Program-made: the position numbers and the translations under genes
Part shown: piece after piece, positions 7,925-15,516 of the stretch
Numbering within the stretch: position 1 is the stretch's first letter
How the letters are laid out: each line of letters begins with the position of its first letter
Origin: Dehalococcoidia bacterium
GTDB taxonomy: Bacteria; Chloroflexota; Dehalococcoidia; UBA2979
DNA length: 22,108 bases
Reading direction: 5' to 3'
Assembly (NCBI GenBank): GCA_030745285.1
Contig: JASLOV010000112.1
Location: 1-22,108, forward strand
Notes under the pieces: model-generated
Told to the model about the DNA's origin: nothing
What the model saw: the letters and a program-made list of their open reading frames with translations, nothing else
Database searches by the model: none

Positions 7925-7944
7925 TACGCTGTGCGCGCAGCATA
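7925..7944. promoter_or_regulatory. Divergent promoter between arsC and the alpha/beta hydrolase
   Basis: The 77-base gap between arsC (minus, start 7878) and the hydrolase (plus, start 7956) contains a TACGCT -10-like box on the plus strand (7925-7930) and TATGCT on the minus strand (reverse complement of 7939-7944). GAGGTG six bases before the hydrolase GTG is its RBS. No clear -35 boxes. Confidence 0.3.
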
Positions 7945-7955
7945 CGAGGTGCTAC

Positions 7956-8816
7956 GTGCCGCGAGTCGTCGTCGGAGATGTCGGGATCGAATATCGCGAG
8001 GCTGGCAGCGGCTTCCCACTCGTGCTCGCCCACGAGTTCGGGGGCAGCGCGGAGAGCTGGACGCCGCAGGTGCAGGCGCTCGCTCGTCGCTACCGCGTCA
8101 TCACCTACGACGCTCGCGGCTATCCGCCGTCCGACGTACCGGACGACCCGGCAGCGTACTCGCAGGACCAGGCGGTCGAAGACCTGGCGCAACTGCTGCG
8201 ACATCTGAACGTCGAACAGGCCTTCGTCGGCGGGCTCTCGATGGGCGCTGCGACGGCGCTGCAGTTCGGCATCCGCCATCCGGAAATGACGCGAGCGCTG
8301 ATCGTGGCGGGCGTGGGCACCGGCAGCGCCGACCGGGAGGGGTTCGGGGAGCGATGCGAGCAGTTCGCCGCACGGCTGGACGATGGCGGCATGGACGCGC
8401 TCAGCGGCTACGTGCGCGGGGCCGAGCGCGTGCAGTTCCTGCGCAAGGACCTGGTGGGCTGGGAGGCGTTCGCGGAGCAGTTCTTCGCGCACTCTCCGCT
8501 CGGCTCGGCACTCACCCTGCGCGGCGTGCAGGGCGGGCGTTCATCGATCTTCGACCACGAGGAACAACTGCGCGCCATCGATCTCCCGGTCCTGATCATG
8601 GTGGGCGACGAAGACGAGCCCTGCCTGGAGCCGGCGCTGTTCCTCAAGCGCACGATCTCACGGTCCGGGCTCGTGATGTTTCCCCAGAGCGGGCACACCA
8701 TCAACCTCGAAGAACCCGATCGTTTCAACCAGTCGGTGCTCGACTTCCTGCACGCTGTCGAGACCGGGCGCTGGGCAGCGCGCGAGGCGGGCAGCGGCGA
8801 AGGCTTCTCGCCCTAG
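7956..8816 (+). CDS. Alpha/beta-fold hydrolase
   Basis: A 286-residue single-domain hydrolase of the 3-oxoadipate enol-lactonase/esterase-like type. The nucleophile elbow is GGLSMG (Ser95), the general acid is in MVGDEDE (Asp218 or Asp220) and the catalytic His is His247 in QSGHTINLEEP. The oxyanion strand reads AHEFGGS instead of the commoner HGFGGS. A small lid region lies at about 125-195. The GTG at 7956 is supported by GAGGTG six bases upstream. It is divergent from arsC and convergent with the MFS gene, with an IS481-type remnant beginning directly after its stop. The substrate cannot be told from sequence; small esters or lactones are likely. Confidence 0.88.
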   Translation: MPRVVVGDVGIEYREAGSGFPLVLAHEFGGSAESWTPQVQALARRYRVITYDARGYPPSDVPDDPAAYSQDQAVEDLAQLLRHLNVEQAFVGGLSMGAATALQFGIRHPEMTRALIVAGVGTGSADREGFGERCEQFAARLDDGGMDALSGYVRGAERVQFLRKDLVGWEAFAEQFFAHSPLGSALTLRGVQGGRSSIFDHEEQLRAIDLPVLIMVGDEDEPCLEPALFLKRTISRSGLVMFPQSGHTINLEEPDRFNQSVLDFLHAVETGRWAAREAGSGEGFSP

Positions 8817-8818
8817 CC

Positions 8819-8843
8819 GTACTGACCACACACCTGCGAGACA
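8819..8843 (+). repeat. Left terminal inverted repeat of the IS481-type element
   Basis: Reads GTACTGACCACACACCTGCG and continues GAGACA in part; matches the reverse complement of 9101-9125 at 19 of 25 positions. Confidence 0.65.
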
Positions 8844-8910
8844 GCCGATCGTCTCCGGGCCTCCGACGAGACCTGGGGTCGAACGAACTCCGAATCTCAA
8901 AGGAGGCCCA

Positions 8911-9130
8911 GATGTCTGACGCTACGCTGCCGCCGCGCCGAACGCGCTACTCGTTCGTGTCACGTTGTCGCGTCGTGCAGGCGGTGCTCAACGGCCTGAG
9001 CCCGGGCGAAGCAGCGGCGGCGAGCGCTCGGAGGCTGGCTGCGGTGGCACAACGGACGCAGACCTCACGGCTCGCTCGGACGCAAGCCACCGCTCAGTCG
9101 TGTCTCACACCTACGTGGTCACTACACTAA
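8911..9130 (+). pseudogene. IS481-family transposase remnant (N-terminal HTH joined out of frame to C-terminus)
   Basis: The ATG at 8911 follows a consensus AAAGGAGG (8900-8907). The first about 38 codons read RRTRYSFVSRCRVVQAVLNG followed by LSPGEAAAAS, the helix-turn-helix start of IS481-type transposases. Here the family would continue with a second recognition helix and about 250 residues including the DDE domain. Instead, from about 9030 a different frame encodes WLRWHNGRRPHGSLGRKPP and SRVSHLRG, which matches the transposase C-terminus (the RRPHxSLG motif). So both ends survive and the catalytic middle is missing. The original frame runs to a TAA at 9128-9130, four bases into the convergent MFS gene. 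The product, at about 72 residues, could at most be a DNA-binding peptide. Confidence 0.72.
9101..9125 (-). repeat. Right terminal inverted repeat of the IS481-type element
   Basis: Begins TGTCTCACACCTACGTGGTC and ends with ACTAC; pairs with 8819-8843. It lies two bases before the MFS stop codon. Confidence 0.65.
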
Positions 9131-10458
9131 GAACCCGCGCCGCCGCCTGCCTCGCCTCCGCCGGCCACGGCGGCGGGCGTCGCGCCCGGCAGCGGTCGGA
9201 ACTCGCCGCGCCGCAGCATGTACCGCACCTCGCTGAGGCCCAGCGCGCTCGCGAGGAAGAAGGCCGACCAGAGCAGGGCCGGCACGATCAGCAGCACCCG
9301 CACGCCGATGCCGTCCGCCGCCCAGCCGAAGCCGAAGTTGAGGATCGCCATGTGCGAGCTCGCCATCATGATGTAGAGCGACATCACCCGCCCGCGTAGC
9401 TCATCCGGCACCACCTGCTGGATGAAGACGGCCGAGAGCGCCATGAACGTCGCCTGCGTCGCTCCGGCCAGCATCGCCCCGGCGATCACGGCGGCCGGGA
9501 ACGTCGCCACGCCGAGCACCAGCATCGCGACGCCGCTGCCGAAGCCGGCCAGTGCCAGCGCGCGGCCGGTCGCGACCGGCGAGCTCACGAGCGAGAGCGC
9601 GAACGTGCCGATGATCGCGCCGGTGCCGATCCCGACGAGGATCGCGCCATAGATCGTGCTGGCGCCGCCGACGATCGTCGAGAGCGTCGGCATCATCGAA
9701 TCGAACGACATCGTCAGCCCGCAGTGCACCATCACCATCACCATCATCGTGGCCACCCTGCGGTCACGCTGGACGTAGGCGACACCCTCGCGCAGGTCAC
9801 CGCCGATGCTGAGCAGCGCCCGGCCGAGTCCGCCGCCGGCGGCGGCCGCGGCCTCCGACTGGCGGAAGCGGATGCGCCACACCCCGAACAACCCGAGCGA
9901 GAGCAGCACCGTCGAAAACAGGAAGACGTAGCCGGCGCCGGCGAAGGCCAGCAACGCCGCCCCGAAGATCGGCCCGATGATGCGCGAGCCGTGTTGCGCG
10001 ATGCTGCCGAGCGCGACGGCGTTCAGGAGCTGCTCACGGGGCACCAGGTTCGGCATCATCGCCGTTCGCGCCGGCACGGTGCCCGCTTGCGCGACGCCCG
10101 AGACCAGCGAGAGCGCGACGACGTGCCAGAGTTCGACGACATCGGCAATCGTGATCACCGCCAGCACCGTCGCCGAGGCCACGGCCACCGCCGTCGTCAC
10201 CAGCAGTTGTTGCCGCCGGTCGACGCGGTCGGCGATCGCGCCGGCCACCGGTCCGATGAAGACGAAGGGGATGAAGCTGGAGAATGTGACCGCGCCGACC
10301 GCGGTGGCGGAGTCGGTCATCTCGAAGACGAGCCAGCCGCGGCCGAGCACCATCGCCCACCGTGACCCGGCCGTGAAGAACCCGCTGATGAAGAGCAGCC
10401 GGTAATCGGCCGACTGCAGGGCGGGCATGCGTGCGAGCAGGGCTGAGCGAACCGCCAT
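9127..10458 (-). CDS. MFS transporter (EntS/MFS_3-like exporter)
   Basis: A 443-residue major facilitator with about 12 membrane helices. The loop GAIADRVDRRQQ after helix 2 (about 73-84) is the MFS motif A equivalent, and LRGRVMSLY near residue 365 is the matching loop of the second half, both typical of the EntS-like (PF05977) exporters of siderophores, macrolides or drugs. The C-terminal tail is short and rich in Gly and Ala. The start at 10458 has no RBS but has a TAAACT box six bases upstream, suggesting a leaderless mRNA. It is divergent from the DUF72 gene, only 55 bases apart. Substrate unknown; an efflux role is the family expectation. Confidence 0.88.
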   Translation of the reverse strand: MAVRSALLARMPALQSADYRLLFISGFFTAGSRWAMVLGRGWLVFEMTDSATAVGAVTFSSFIPFVFIGPVAGAIADRVDRRQQLLVTTAVAVASATVLAVITIADVVELWHVVALSLVSGVAQAGTVPARTAMMPNLVPREQLLNAVALGSIAQHGSRIIGPIFGAALLAFAGAGYVFLFSTVLLSLGLFGVWRIRFRQSEAAAAAGGGLGRALLSIGGDLREGVAYVQRDRRVATMMVMVMVHCGLTMSFDSMMPTLSTIVGGASTIYGAILVGIGTGAIIGTFALSLVSSPVATGRALALAGFGSGVAMLVLGVATFPAAVIAGAMLAGATQATFMALSAVFIQQVVPDELRGRVMSLYIMMASSHMAILNFGFGWAADGIGVRVLLIVPALLWSAFFLASALGLSEVRYMLRRGEFRPLPGATPAAVAGGGEAGGGAGS

Positions 10459-10464
10459 CGAAGC

Positions 10465-10505
10465 AGTTTACACGTCACGCGAGGCGCTCGGGCGCGTGCT
10501 AGGCT
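10465..10505. promoter_or_regulatory. Back-to-back leaderless promoters for MFS and DUF72 genes
   Basis: The 55-base gap between two divergent ATGs has TAAACT on the minus strand (10465-10470), ending six bases before the MFS ATG at 10458, and TAGGCT on the plus strand (10500-10505), ending eight bases before the DUF72 ATG at 10514. Neither start has a Shine-Dalgarno sequence; the DUF72 start is preceded by a run of seven C. Both transcripts would begin at or next to the ATG. Confidence 0.45.
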
Positions 10506-10513
10506 GCCCCCCC

Positions 10514-11496
10514 ATGGCCGCAGCCAGTGCTCGCATCATGCTCGGGACCGCCTCGTGGACCGACAAGCCGTTGATCGAGAGCGGCAAGTTCTACCCGCCC
10601 GAGGCGAAGAACGCCGAGGCCCGGCTGCGCTACTACTCGTCGCAGTTCCCCCTCGTCGAGGCGGACACGACGTACTACGGCCTGCCGACTGAGCAGACGG
10701 CGAACGCCTGGGTCGACCGCACGCCGGACGGCTTCACCTTCGACGTCAAGCCTACTCGCTCTTCACGGAACACCCGACGCCGGTGGCGCGGCTGCCGAAG
10801 GCGATCAAAGAGCAGCTGCCCCCTGCCCTCTCCAACAAGCGCCAGTTCTACCGCAAGGACGCGCCGCCCGAGATCGTCGACCTCTGCTGGTCGACCTTCA
10901 TCGACGCGCTGCGGCCGCTGTACGAGGCGGAGAAGCTGGGCGTGATCGTCTTCCAGTACCCGAAGTGGGTCTTTCCCGGCGGCGATACCTTCGACTACTT
11001 CGAGCAGGTACGGGACCGCCTCGGCCCCTACCGCGCCGCGGTCGAGTTCCGCAACGAGAAGTGGATGGACGCGGCCAACCAGGAGCGCACGCTGGCGCAG
11101 CTCGGCGACCTTGACTTCTCGTACATCTGCGTCGATGAGCCGCAGGGCTTCCAGTCGTCCGTCCCGCCGGTCGCCGCGGCGACGAACGAGCTCGGCTTCG
11201 TACGCTTCCACGGCCGCAACTACGAGATGTGGGAGGCGCGCACGAAGACATCGTCCGAGCGCTTCGACCACTACTACCGGCCGGGCGAGATGGACGAATG
11301 GGTGCCGAAGATCGCCGCCCTCGCCGAGGAGACCGAGGCCGTCCACCTCATCCTCAACACCAACAACTTCGACCAGGGCCCCTCGAACGCGCGGCTGCTG
11401 CAGGAGCGCCTGACCGCCGCCGACGTGCCCGTGGCCGCCTGGACGCCCGAGGAGCCCGCACCGCCCGCCGACCCGCAGCAGGGGCGGCTGCTCTAG
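10514..11496 (+). pseudogene. DUF72 family protein, single-base frameshift
   Basis: The N-terminal 79 codons from ATG at 10514 carry the DUF72 opening (GTASWTDKPLIESGKFYPP, then EADTTYYGLP and GFTFDVK). The frame breaks at AAG|CCTAC (10750/10751). Adding one base gives the expected FDVKAYSLFTEHPTP, and the rest continues in the second frame to 11496 with YPKWVFPG, AVEFRNEKW, FVRFHGRN and a NTNNFDQGPSNA end. The restored protein would be about 327 residues, somewhat longer than many DUF72 proteins. DUF72 proteins are TIM-barrel-like with no settled activity. Because only one base in a GGCC context is missing and the remainder is well conserved, a sequencing error is as likely as a true pseudogene. 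Confidence 0.8.
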
Positions 11497-11518
11497 CCAG
11501 GCGTGTAGTCGCGTGCGC

Positions 11519-11524
11519 TACGAT
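11519..11524 (+). promoter_or_regulatory. Putative leaderless promoter (TACGAT) of the Tat lipoprotein gene
   Basis: TACGAT ends six bases before the ATG at 11531, again without a Shine-Dalgarno sequence. This argues for ATG 11531 over the GTG at 11513 as start. Confidence 0.4.
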
Positions 11525-11530
11525 CGTCGG

Positions 11531-12515
11531 ATGCTGAGGCATCAACGGCAGCTGCACTCGCGGCGGCAGGCGCTGGCCGTGCTGGGCGGACTGATGGGCG
11601 GCGGCGCGCTCGGCGCGCTGCTCGCGGCCTGCGGCGGCGTCGCACCCGAGGTCGTCGCACCCACGCCCCCGTCCCCATCGACGCCGGACACCGGCGTCGA
11701 GACCGCCCGCGTGGTGCCGACGGCGTCGGCGACGCCCACGCCGCGCCCAGTACCGGCCCGAGGCCGGGTCGAGCGCACCCTGCTCGCCGGCTCGGAGTGG
11801 GAGACGCCGCTCCTGACCACCCACAGCGGCGTCGAGGGGCCGCGCGTGATGGTACTGGGCGGCGTGCACGGTAACGAGCCGGGCGGGTGGCTGGCCGCGG
11901 AGGGCATCGCCGAGTGGCAGCCCGAGGCCGGCAGCCTGCTCGTCGTGCCCCGCGCCAACGTGCTCTCGACGTACGAGTTCACGCGCACGCTCGACGGCTT
12001 CGGCGACCTCAACCGCCTCTACCCCGGCCGCGCCGATTCGGTCCTGCCGATGTCCCGCATGGCCGCGGCGATCACGGCCGCCGCCCGCGAGTTCGAGGCG
12101 GACCTGTTACTCGACCTGCACGAGTCCTGGGGCTTCTACTCGGAGTACGCCAGCGACCAACGCGGCAGATCGACGCTCGGGCAAACGGTGACGAAGGGCA
12201 GCGGCCCCTTCGAGCTGGCCGATATCGCCGCCGCCGTCGGCGCGGTGAACGAGCAGGTCTCGGCGCGAGCAGCTGCTGCTGCGCGAGCGTGGCTTCCGTG
12301 GCTGGGGGTTCCGCGTCACTGACGAGGAGGCGCGCTCCGGCACGTTCGCCAACGGCTTCCCGACCGGCAGCAGCTCGCTCTCGCTCGGTTCGCACGTGCC
12401 GGGACTGACGCCGGTGCTGATCGAGATGGGCCAGCAGCGCCAGCCGGAGTCGCGACGGGCGGAGCTGCACCAGCTCTTCGTCCGCGCGACGCTCGAGCGC
12501 TGGGGCATGCTCTAG
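11531..12515 (+). pseudogene. Tat-type lipoprotein, AstE/AspA-like zinc hydrolase (M14 superfamily), frameshifted
   Basis: The N-terminus has a twin-arginine signal (SRRQAL, residues 10-15), a hydrophobic stretch and a lipobox LAAC with Cys34, so the mature protein should be a lipid-anchored protein outside the membrane. A Pro/Thr linker (about 38-78) precedes the catalytic domain. Zinc ligands are His113 and Glu116 (GGVHGNEPGG) and His197 (LDLHES); DLNRLYPG (159-166) is the succinylglutamate desuccinylase/aspartoacylase substrate-site motif. After NEQVSA, near 12262-12266, the frame shifts (one base too many, or two missing), and the remainder REQLLLRERGF through LIEMGQQ to ERWGML is encoded in the next frame to a TAG at 12513-12515. 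Corrected length is about 327 residues. Probably cleaves amide or peptide bonds outside the cell. Confidence 0.78.
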
Positions 12516-12600
12516 GCGCCTCGCCCCTGCCTCGCATCGCCCAACCCTGCCCCGCGTTGCCTCCCCCGGCCCTGCTGCCGTAGCGTGTCGCCCGCTGCCC
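12516..12600 (+). terminator. C-rich, G-poor imperfect repeats after the lipoprotein gene (possible Rho site)
   Basis: Two imperfect copies of CCCTGCCxCGCxTxGCC follow each other at about 12524-12564, with a third, weaker CCCTGCTGCCG at about 12571. The plus strand is rich in C and poor in G here, as at Rho utilisation sites. A TAGCGT -10-like box for the next gene follows at about 12583. Function inferred from composition only. Confidence 0.25.
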
Positions 12601-12650
12601 GCCGACGGTCGGGGGCGAAGCCGCGTTCGCATCAGGGTGAGGAGCACACG

Positions 12651-13556
12651 ATGAAATTCAGCGCATGGCCGGGCTCGGCGACGAAGTGGGAAGACCTGCT
12701 GGACCTCTGTCAGCACGTCGAGCAGACAGGGTGGGACGGCCTCTGGATCGCCGACCACTTCATGCCCAACCGCCCGGACAGCAACATCGGCCCGACCCAG
12801 GAGGCGATGACGCTGCTGGCCGGGCTGGCGGCGGTGGTGCCGCGGCTTCGGCTCGGCACGCTCGTGCTCGGCAACACTTACCGCAACCCGGCCGTGCTGG
12901 CTAAGCAGGCCGCACAGGTCGACATCATCAGCGGCGGCCGCCTGGTCTTCGGCCTCGGCGCCGGCTGGCAGGAGAACGAGCACGAAGCCTACGGCCTGGA
13001 GTTCTCGACCGTCGGCGGCCGCATGCGGCGTCTCGAGGAGGCGGTGGAGATCATCCAGAGCCTCTTCCGCAACGAGCAGACGAACTTCGACGGCCGCTAC
13101 TACCAGATGAAGAACGCGCCGCTCGACCCCAAGCCGGTGCAGCGCCCCAACCCACCGATCCTGATCGGGGGCGGCGGCGAGAAGGTGACGCTGCGCATCA
13201 CCGCCCAGTACGCCGACGAGTGGAACACCTGGGGCGGCCCCGAGGTGCTCAAGCACAAGATCGGCGTGCTGAACGAGCATTGTGCGAAGCTCGGCCGCGA
13301 CCCTTCGGAGATCCTGCACTCGGCGCAGGCGCTCGTCGTGCTCTCGGACGACAAGGAAGTCGTCGAAGCAGCACGCGGCCCCGGCCGCGCCGCCATCGCC
13401 GGCAACGCCGACGAGGTGAAGCAAGTGATGCAGGAATACGTCGACGCGGGCGTCGACGAATTCATCATGCCCGACTTTAACCTCGGCCGAGCAGTCGCGC
13501 AGCGCAAGGAAGCCTACGACCGCTTCATGGCGGAGATTGTTCCCGAGTTTCGGTAG
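12651..13556 (+). CDS. LLM-class (luciferase-like) F420-type oxidoreductase
   Basis: A 301-residue TIM-barrel protein of the bacterial-luciferase-like family. Recognisable segments are the opening KFSAWPG, GLWIADHFMP (about 30-40), LRLGTLVLGNTYRNPAVLAKQ (about 65-86), the GGRLVFGLGAGWQENEHEAYG stretch (about 95-116) and the NPPILIGGGGEK strand (about 165-176), all usual in F420-dependent members such as F420-dependent glucose-6-phosphate dehydrogenase relatives and mycobacterial LLM enzymes. FMN use cannot be excluded. The ATG at 12651 is chosen over earlier in-frame starts because GAGGAG lies seven bases upstream and the domain begins at once. It stops three bases from the convergent DinB gene. 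Substrate unknown. Confidence 0.88.
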   Translation: MKFSAWPGSATKWEDLLDLCQHVEQTGWDGLWIADHFMPNRPDSNIGPTQEAMTLLAGLAAVVPRLRLGTLVLGNTYRNPAVLAKQAAQVDIISGGRLVFGLGAGWQENEHEAYGLEFSTVGGRMRRLEEAVEIIQSLFRNEQTNFDGRYYQMKNAPLDPKPVQRPNPPILIGGGGEKVTLRITAQYADEWNTWGGPEVLKHKIGVLNEHCAKLGRDPSEILHSAQALVVLSDDKEVVEAARGPGRAAIAGNADEVKQVMQEYVDAGVDEFIMPDFNLGRAVAQRKEAYDRFMAEIVPEFR

Positions 13557-13559
13557 GGG

Positions 13560-14042
13560 CTACGCGTAGAAGTTCCAGCGGTCCGTGCCCTGAAGCAACG
13601 AGCGGGCGTGGTTGATTTCGCCGGCGTGGTAGGGGGCGTGCGCGAGCAAGATGGTGACGATGTCGCGCAGGGGGCGGGGCTCGCCCCAGTGCAGCGGTCG
13701 TGGCGCGTCGAGGGCGGCGAGGGGCACGACGAAGCGGCGGTGGCCCTCGCGCATCTACTCGATGGTCTCGGCCATCGAGCGCGAGGCGGTGGCCTCGGTC
13801 GCTTCGGCTTCCCATTCGCTCCACGAGCGCGTGCCCGCGCCGAAGGCGAAGTCGGCGTAGACCCACGGCGCGAGGCCGGCGTGCTGCGCGATTGCGGCGA
13901 TGGTGCGGCCGCCGCCCTCGGGCAGTGTCGTTCACGTCGAGTCGTCGACGTTGCGCAGGCTGGCGATCAGCGAGGCTTCGCCGTCGCCCTCGAAGGCGAG
14001 GTCGAGCAGGCTGACCAGTAACTCGACCTGCGGATTGGGCAT
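13560..14042 (-). pseudogene. DinB-family protein with two in-frame stop codons
   Basis: One frame of 160 codons from ATG 14042 (AGGAGGT five bases upstream) to a TAG at 13560-13562 reads as a complete DinB/YfiT-like four-helix protein. It is interrupted by TGA at codon 37 (13932-13934, after NVDDST) and TAG at codon 96 (13755-13757, after AETIE). The fold's probable metal ligands remain, His54 in IAAIAQHAG and the two His of APYHAGEINHARSLLQG. In relatives the residue after DDxx at the first stop and before the LREGH-type helix at the second is commonly Trp, so each stop can be explained as TGG with a single G-to-A change. DinB proteins are metal-dependent thiol transferases or of unknown role. 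It follows the M20 gene by 16 bases and was probably co-transcribed. Confidence 0.75.
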
Positions 14043-14058
14043 CGGGACCTCCTCGCGG

Positions 14059-15372
14059 TCAGGTACACATGCGGCGGACGATCTCGTACATCAGCTCGCA
14101 GCCCATGTTGAGGTTGTCCACCGTCAGGAACTCGTTGTTGGCGTGGAAGCCGGCCTCTTCCTCCTTGCTGAGCAGGCAGGGGATGAAGCCGTAAGCGGGG
14201 ATGCCACGCTGGCGCAGGAAGCGGTTGTCCGTGCCGCCGACGGTCATCGAGGGGACGACGACGGCGTCCTCCATGGTGTCCAGCACCACGCCCTCGATCG
14301 TGCGGTACAGCTCGGTGTCCCAGTCGACGGCGACGGGGGCGTCCCGCTCCTCCGGCCCGGAGGCGTACTCGACCTCGACGCGCGGGTCGTCGATGTAGGC
14401 GCGCACCTGCTCGCGCCAGTCAGCGGCGGACTGGCCGGGGAGCAGACGGCAGTCGATCACGGCCTCGCTCTTGGCCGGGATGACGTTGGCCTTGATGCCG
14501 GCGTCCAGCATCGTGACGTTGAGGGTGTTGAGGAACGTGGCGCCGAGCTGCGGGGTGATGGCCATCGCCGCCTGCACGTCGCCCTCCTCTGCGCCGGGCA
14601 GCAGCCCCGCCTCCGCGAGCCGCTCGACGTAGGCGCGAGTCTCCGGCGTGTAGGTAACGCCGCGGTCCCACTCGGCGAGCTTGATCAGGGCGCGCATCAG
14701 GCGCACGGCGGAGTTGTCCTCGTGGGGGACGCTGCCGTGGCCGGGGGTGCCGACGGCGGTGAGCCGCAGCCAGCAGATCTGCTTCTCGTTGGTCGCCACG
14801 CCGAAGAGGCGCGTTTCCTGGCCGGCGAACTCGGCGCTGCCGCCCCCGCCCTCGTTGATCTCGAACTCGACGTCGACCAGTTCCGGCCGGTACTCACAGA
14901 GCCAGCCCATGCCCTTCGAGCCGCCGGTCTCCTCGTCCGGGACCGCGCAGAAGATCAGGTCGCGGGTCAGCACCAGCCCCTGCCGCCTGGCCAGCAGAAA
15001 GGCCATGAGCTGCATCACGCCGCCCCCCTTCATGTCGACGGCGCCGCGGCCGTAGACGCGGCCGTCCTCGATCACCCCCTCGAAGGCGGGGTAGTCCCAC
15101 TGCTCCGCCTCCACCGGCACGACATCGGTGTGGTTGCAGAGCATGAGCGGGCGCTTGCTGCCATCGCCGGCGATGCGGGCGTAGGCGATGGCGCGGCCGG
15201 GCACGCCCTCGATGTATTCGCAGTCGATGCCCTCGGCCTCGATCAGCTCGCCGAGGAAGTGCGCGGCGGGGGTCTCGTTGCCCGGCGGGTTGGAAGTGTC
15301 GATGCGCAGGAAGCGCACGAAGATGTCGAGCGCCTCGGCGTGCACGGCGTCCCAGTCGATAGCAGGCGGCAT
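14059..15372 (-). CDS. M20/M28-superfamily metallopeptidase (ArgE/DapE/CPG2-like)
   Basis: A 437-residue di-zinc hydrolase. All ligands and the catalytic pair are present: His81 and Asp83 (CNHTDVVP), Asp113 (GRGAVDMKGG), Glu147-Glu148 (PDEETGG), Glu174 (INEGG) and His410 (GFHANNEF). The dimerisation (lid) domain begins near residue 205 with GTPGHGSVPHEDN. The family includes succinyl-diaminopimelate desuccinylase, acetylornithine deacetylase and carboxypeptidases; the long form with the HANNEF end fits the carboxypeptidase/aminoacylase-like group, but substrate is uncertain. The start at 15372 is fixed by GAGGAG six bases upstream; the frame stays open far upstream only by antisense to the next gene. 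It heads a unit with the DinB gene. Confidence 0.9.
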   Translation of the reverse strand: MPPAIDWDAVHAEALDIFVRFLRIDTSNPPGNETPAAHFLGELIEAEGIDCEYIEGVPGRAIAYARIAGDGSKRPLMLCNHTDVVPVEAEQWDYPAFEGVIEDGRVYGRGAVDMKGGGVMQLMAFLLARRQGLVLTRDLIFCAVPDEETGGSKGMGWLCEYRPELVDVEFEINEGGGGSAEFAGQETRLFGVATNEKQICWLRLTAVGTPGHGSVPHEDNSAVRLMRALIKLAEWDRGVTYTPETRAYVERLAEAGLLPGAEEGDVQAAMAITPQLGATFLNTLNVTMLDAGIKANVIPAKSEAVIDCRLLPGQSAADWREQVRAYIDDPRVEVEYASGPEERDAPVAVDWDTELYRTIEGVVLDTMEDAVVVPSMTVGGTDNRFLRQRGIPAYGFIPCLLSKEEEAGFHANNEFLTVDNLNMGCELMYEIVRRMCT

Positions 15373-15516
15373 CGGCGCTCCTCGTGGGGTGGAGCGCACA
15401 GAGTACCGCAAGACCCGGCAGGCAGCGCCCGGTGCGAGCCGATGCGCCGCCGCACTCCGTGCAGGCCGATGCGATAGCATCCGTCTCGCGCCGGCGGCGC
15501 GTGCGAGGAGGCGACG
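15373..15516. promoter_or_regulatory. Divergent promoter region between M20 peptidase and MBL hydrolase genes
   Basis: On the minus strand TACTCT (reverse complement of 15400-15405) would give the peptidase gene a leader of about 20 bases with GAGGAG. On the plus strand TAGCAT (15475-15480) would give the hydrolase gene a leader of about 30 bases with GAGGAGG. No clear -35 boxes or operators are seen. Confidence 0.3.

Larger units (their letters stand above)
8819..9125 (+). mobile_element. Internally deleted IS481-type element with both terminal inverted repeats
   Basis: About 0.3 kb between the stop codons of two convergent genes. The ends 8819-8843 and 9101-9125 are inverted repeats, 19 of 25 positions matching, with a perfect TGACCAC core and GAGACA inner block. 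Inside are the start of an IS481-type transposase (helix-turn-helix) and, in another frame, its C-terminus (RRPHGSLG); the DDE catalytic core is gone. The layout is that of a non-autonomous derivative that a full-length relative could still mobilise. No clear target duplication is visible: the flanks are GCC and ACT or, taking the inner 21-base repeat, GTAC and CTAC. Confidence 0.72.

Noticed and set aside
7850..8900. Long plus-frame ORF overlapping the alpha/beta hydrolase and running into the transposase remnant
   Set aside because: It is a shadow frame of the hydrolase rich in Arg; only its last part, from 8911 with its own RBS, matches a known family.
8819..9130. CRISPR array or tRNA gene in the only gap over 300 bases
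   Set aside because: No regularly spaced repeats and no cloverleaf; the content is fully explained by the IS481-type remnant.
9724..9755. Plus-strand CACCATCAC repeats that would encode a His7 run, like a cloning tag
   Set aside because: It is the antisense of codons for MMVMVMVH in a membrane helix of the MFS gene; nothing else vector-like is present.
13755..13934. Reassignment of TGA and TAG to Trp
   Set aside because: TGA and TAG end many intact genes in this window at the expected length, so both remain stop codons.
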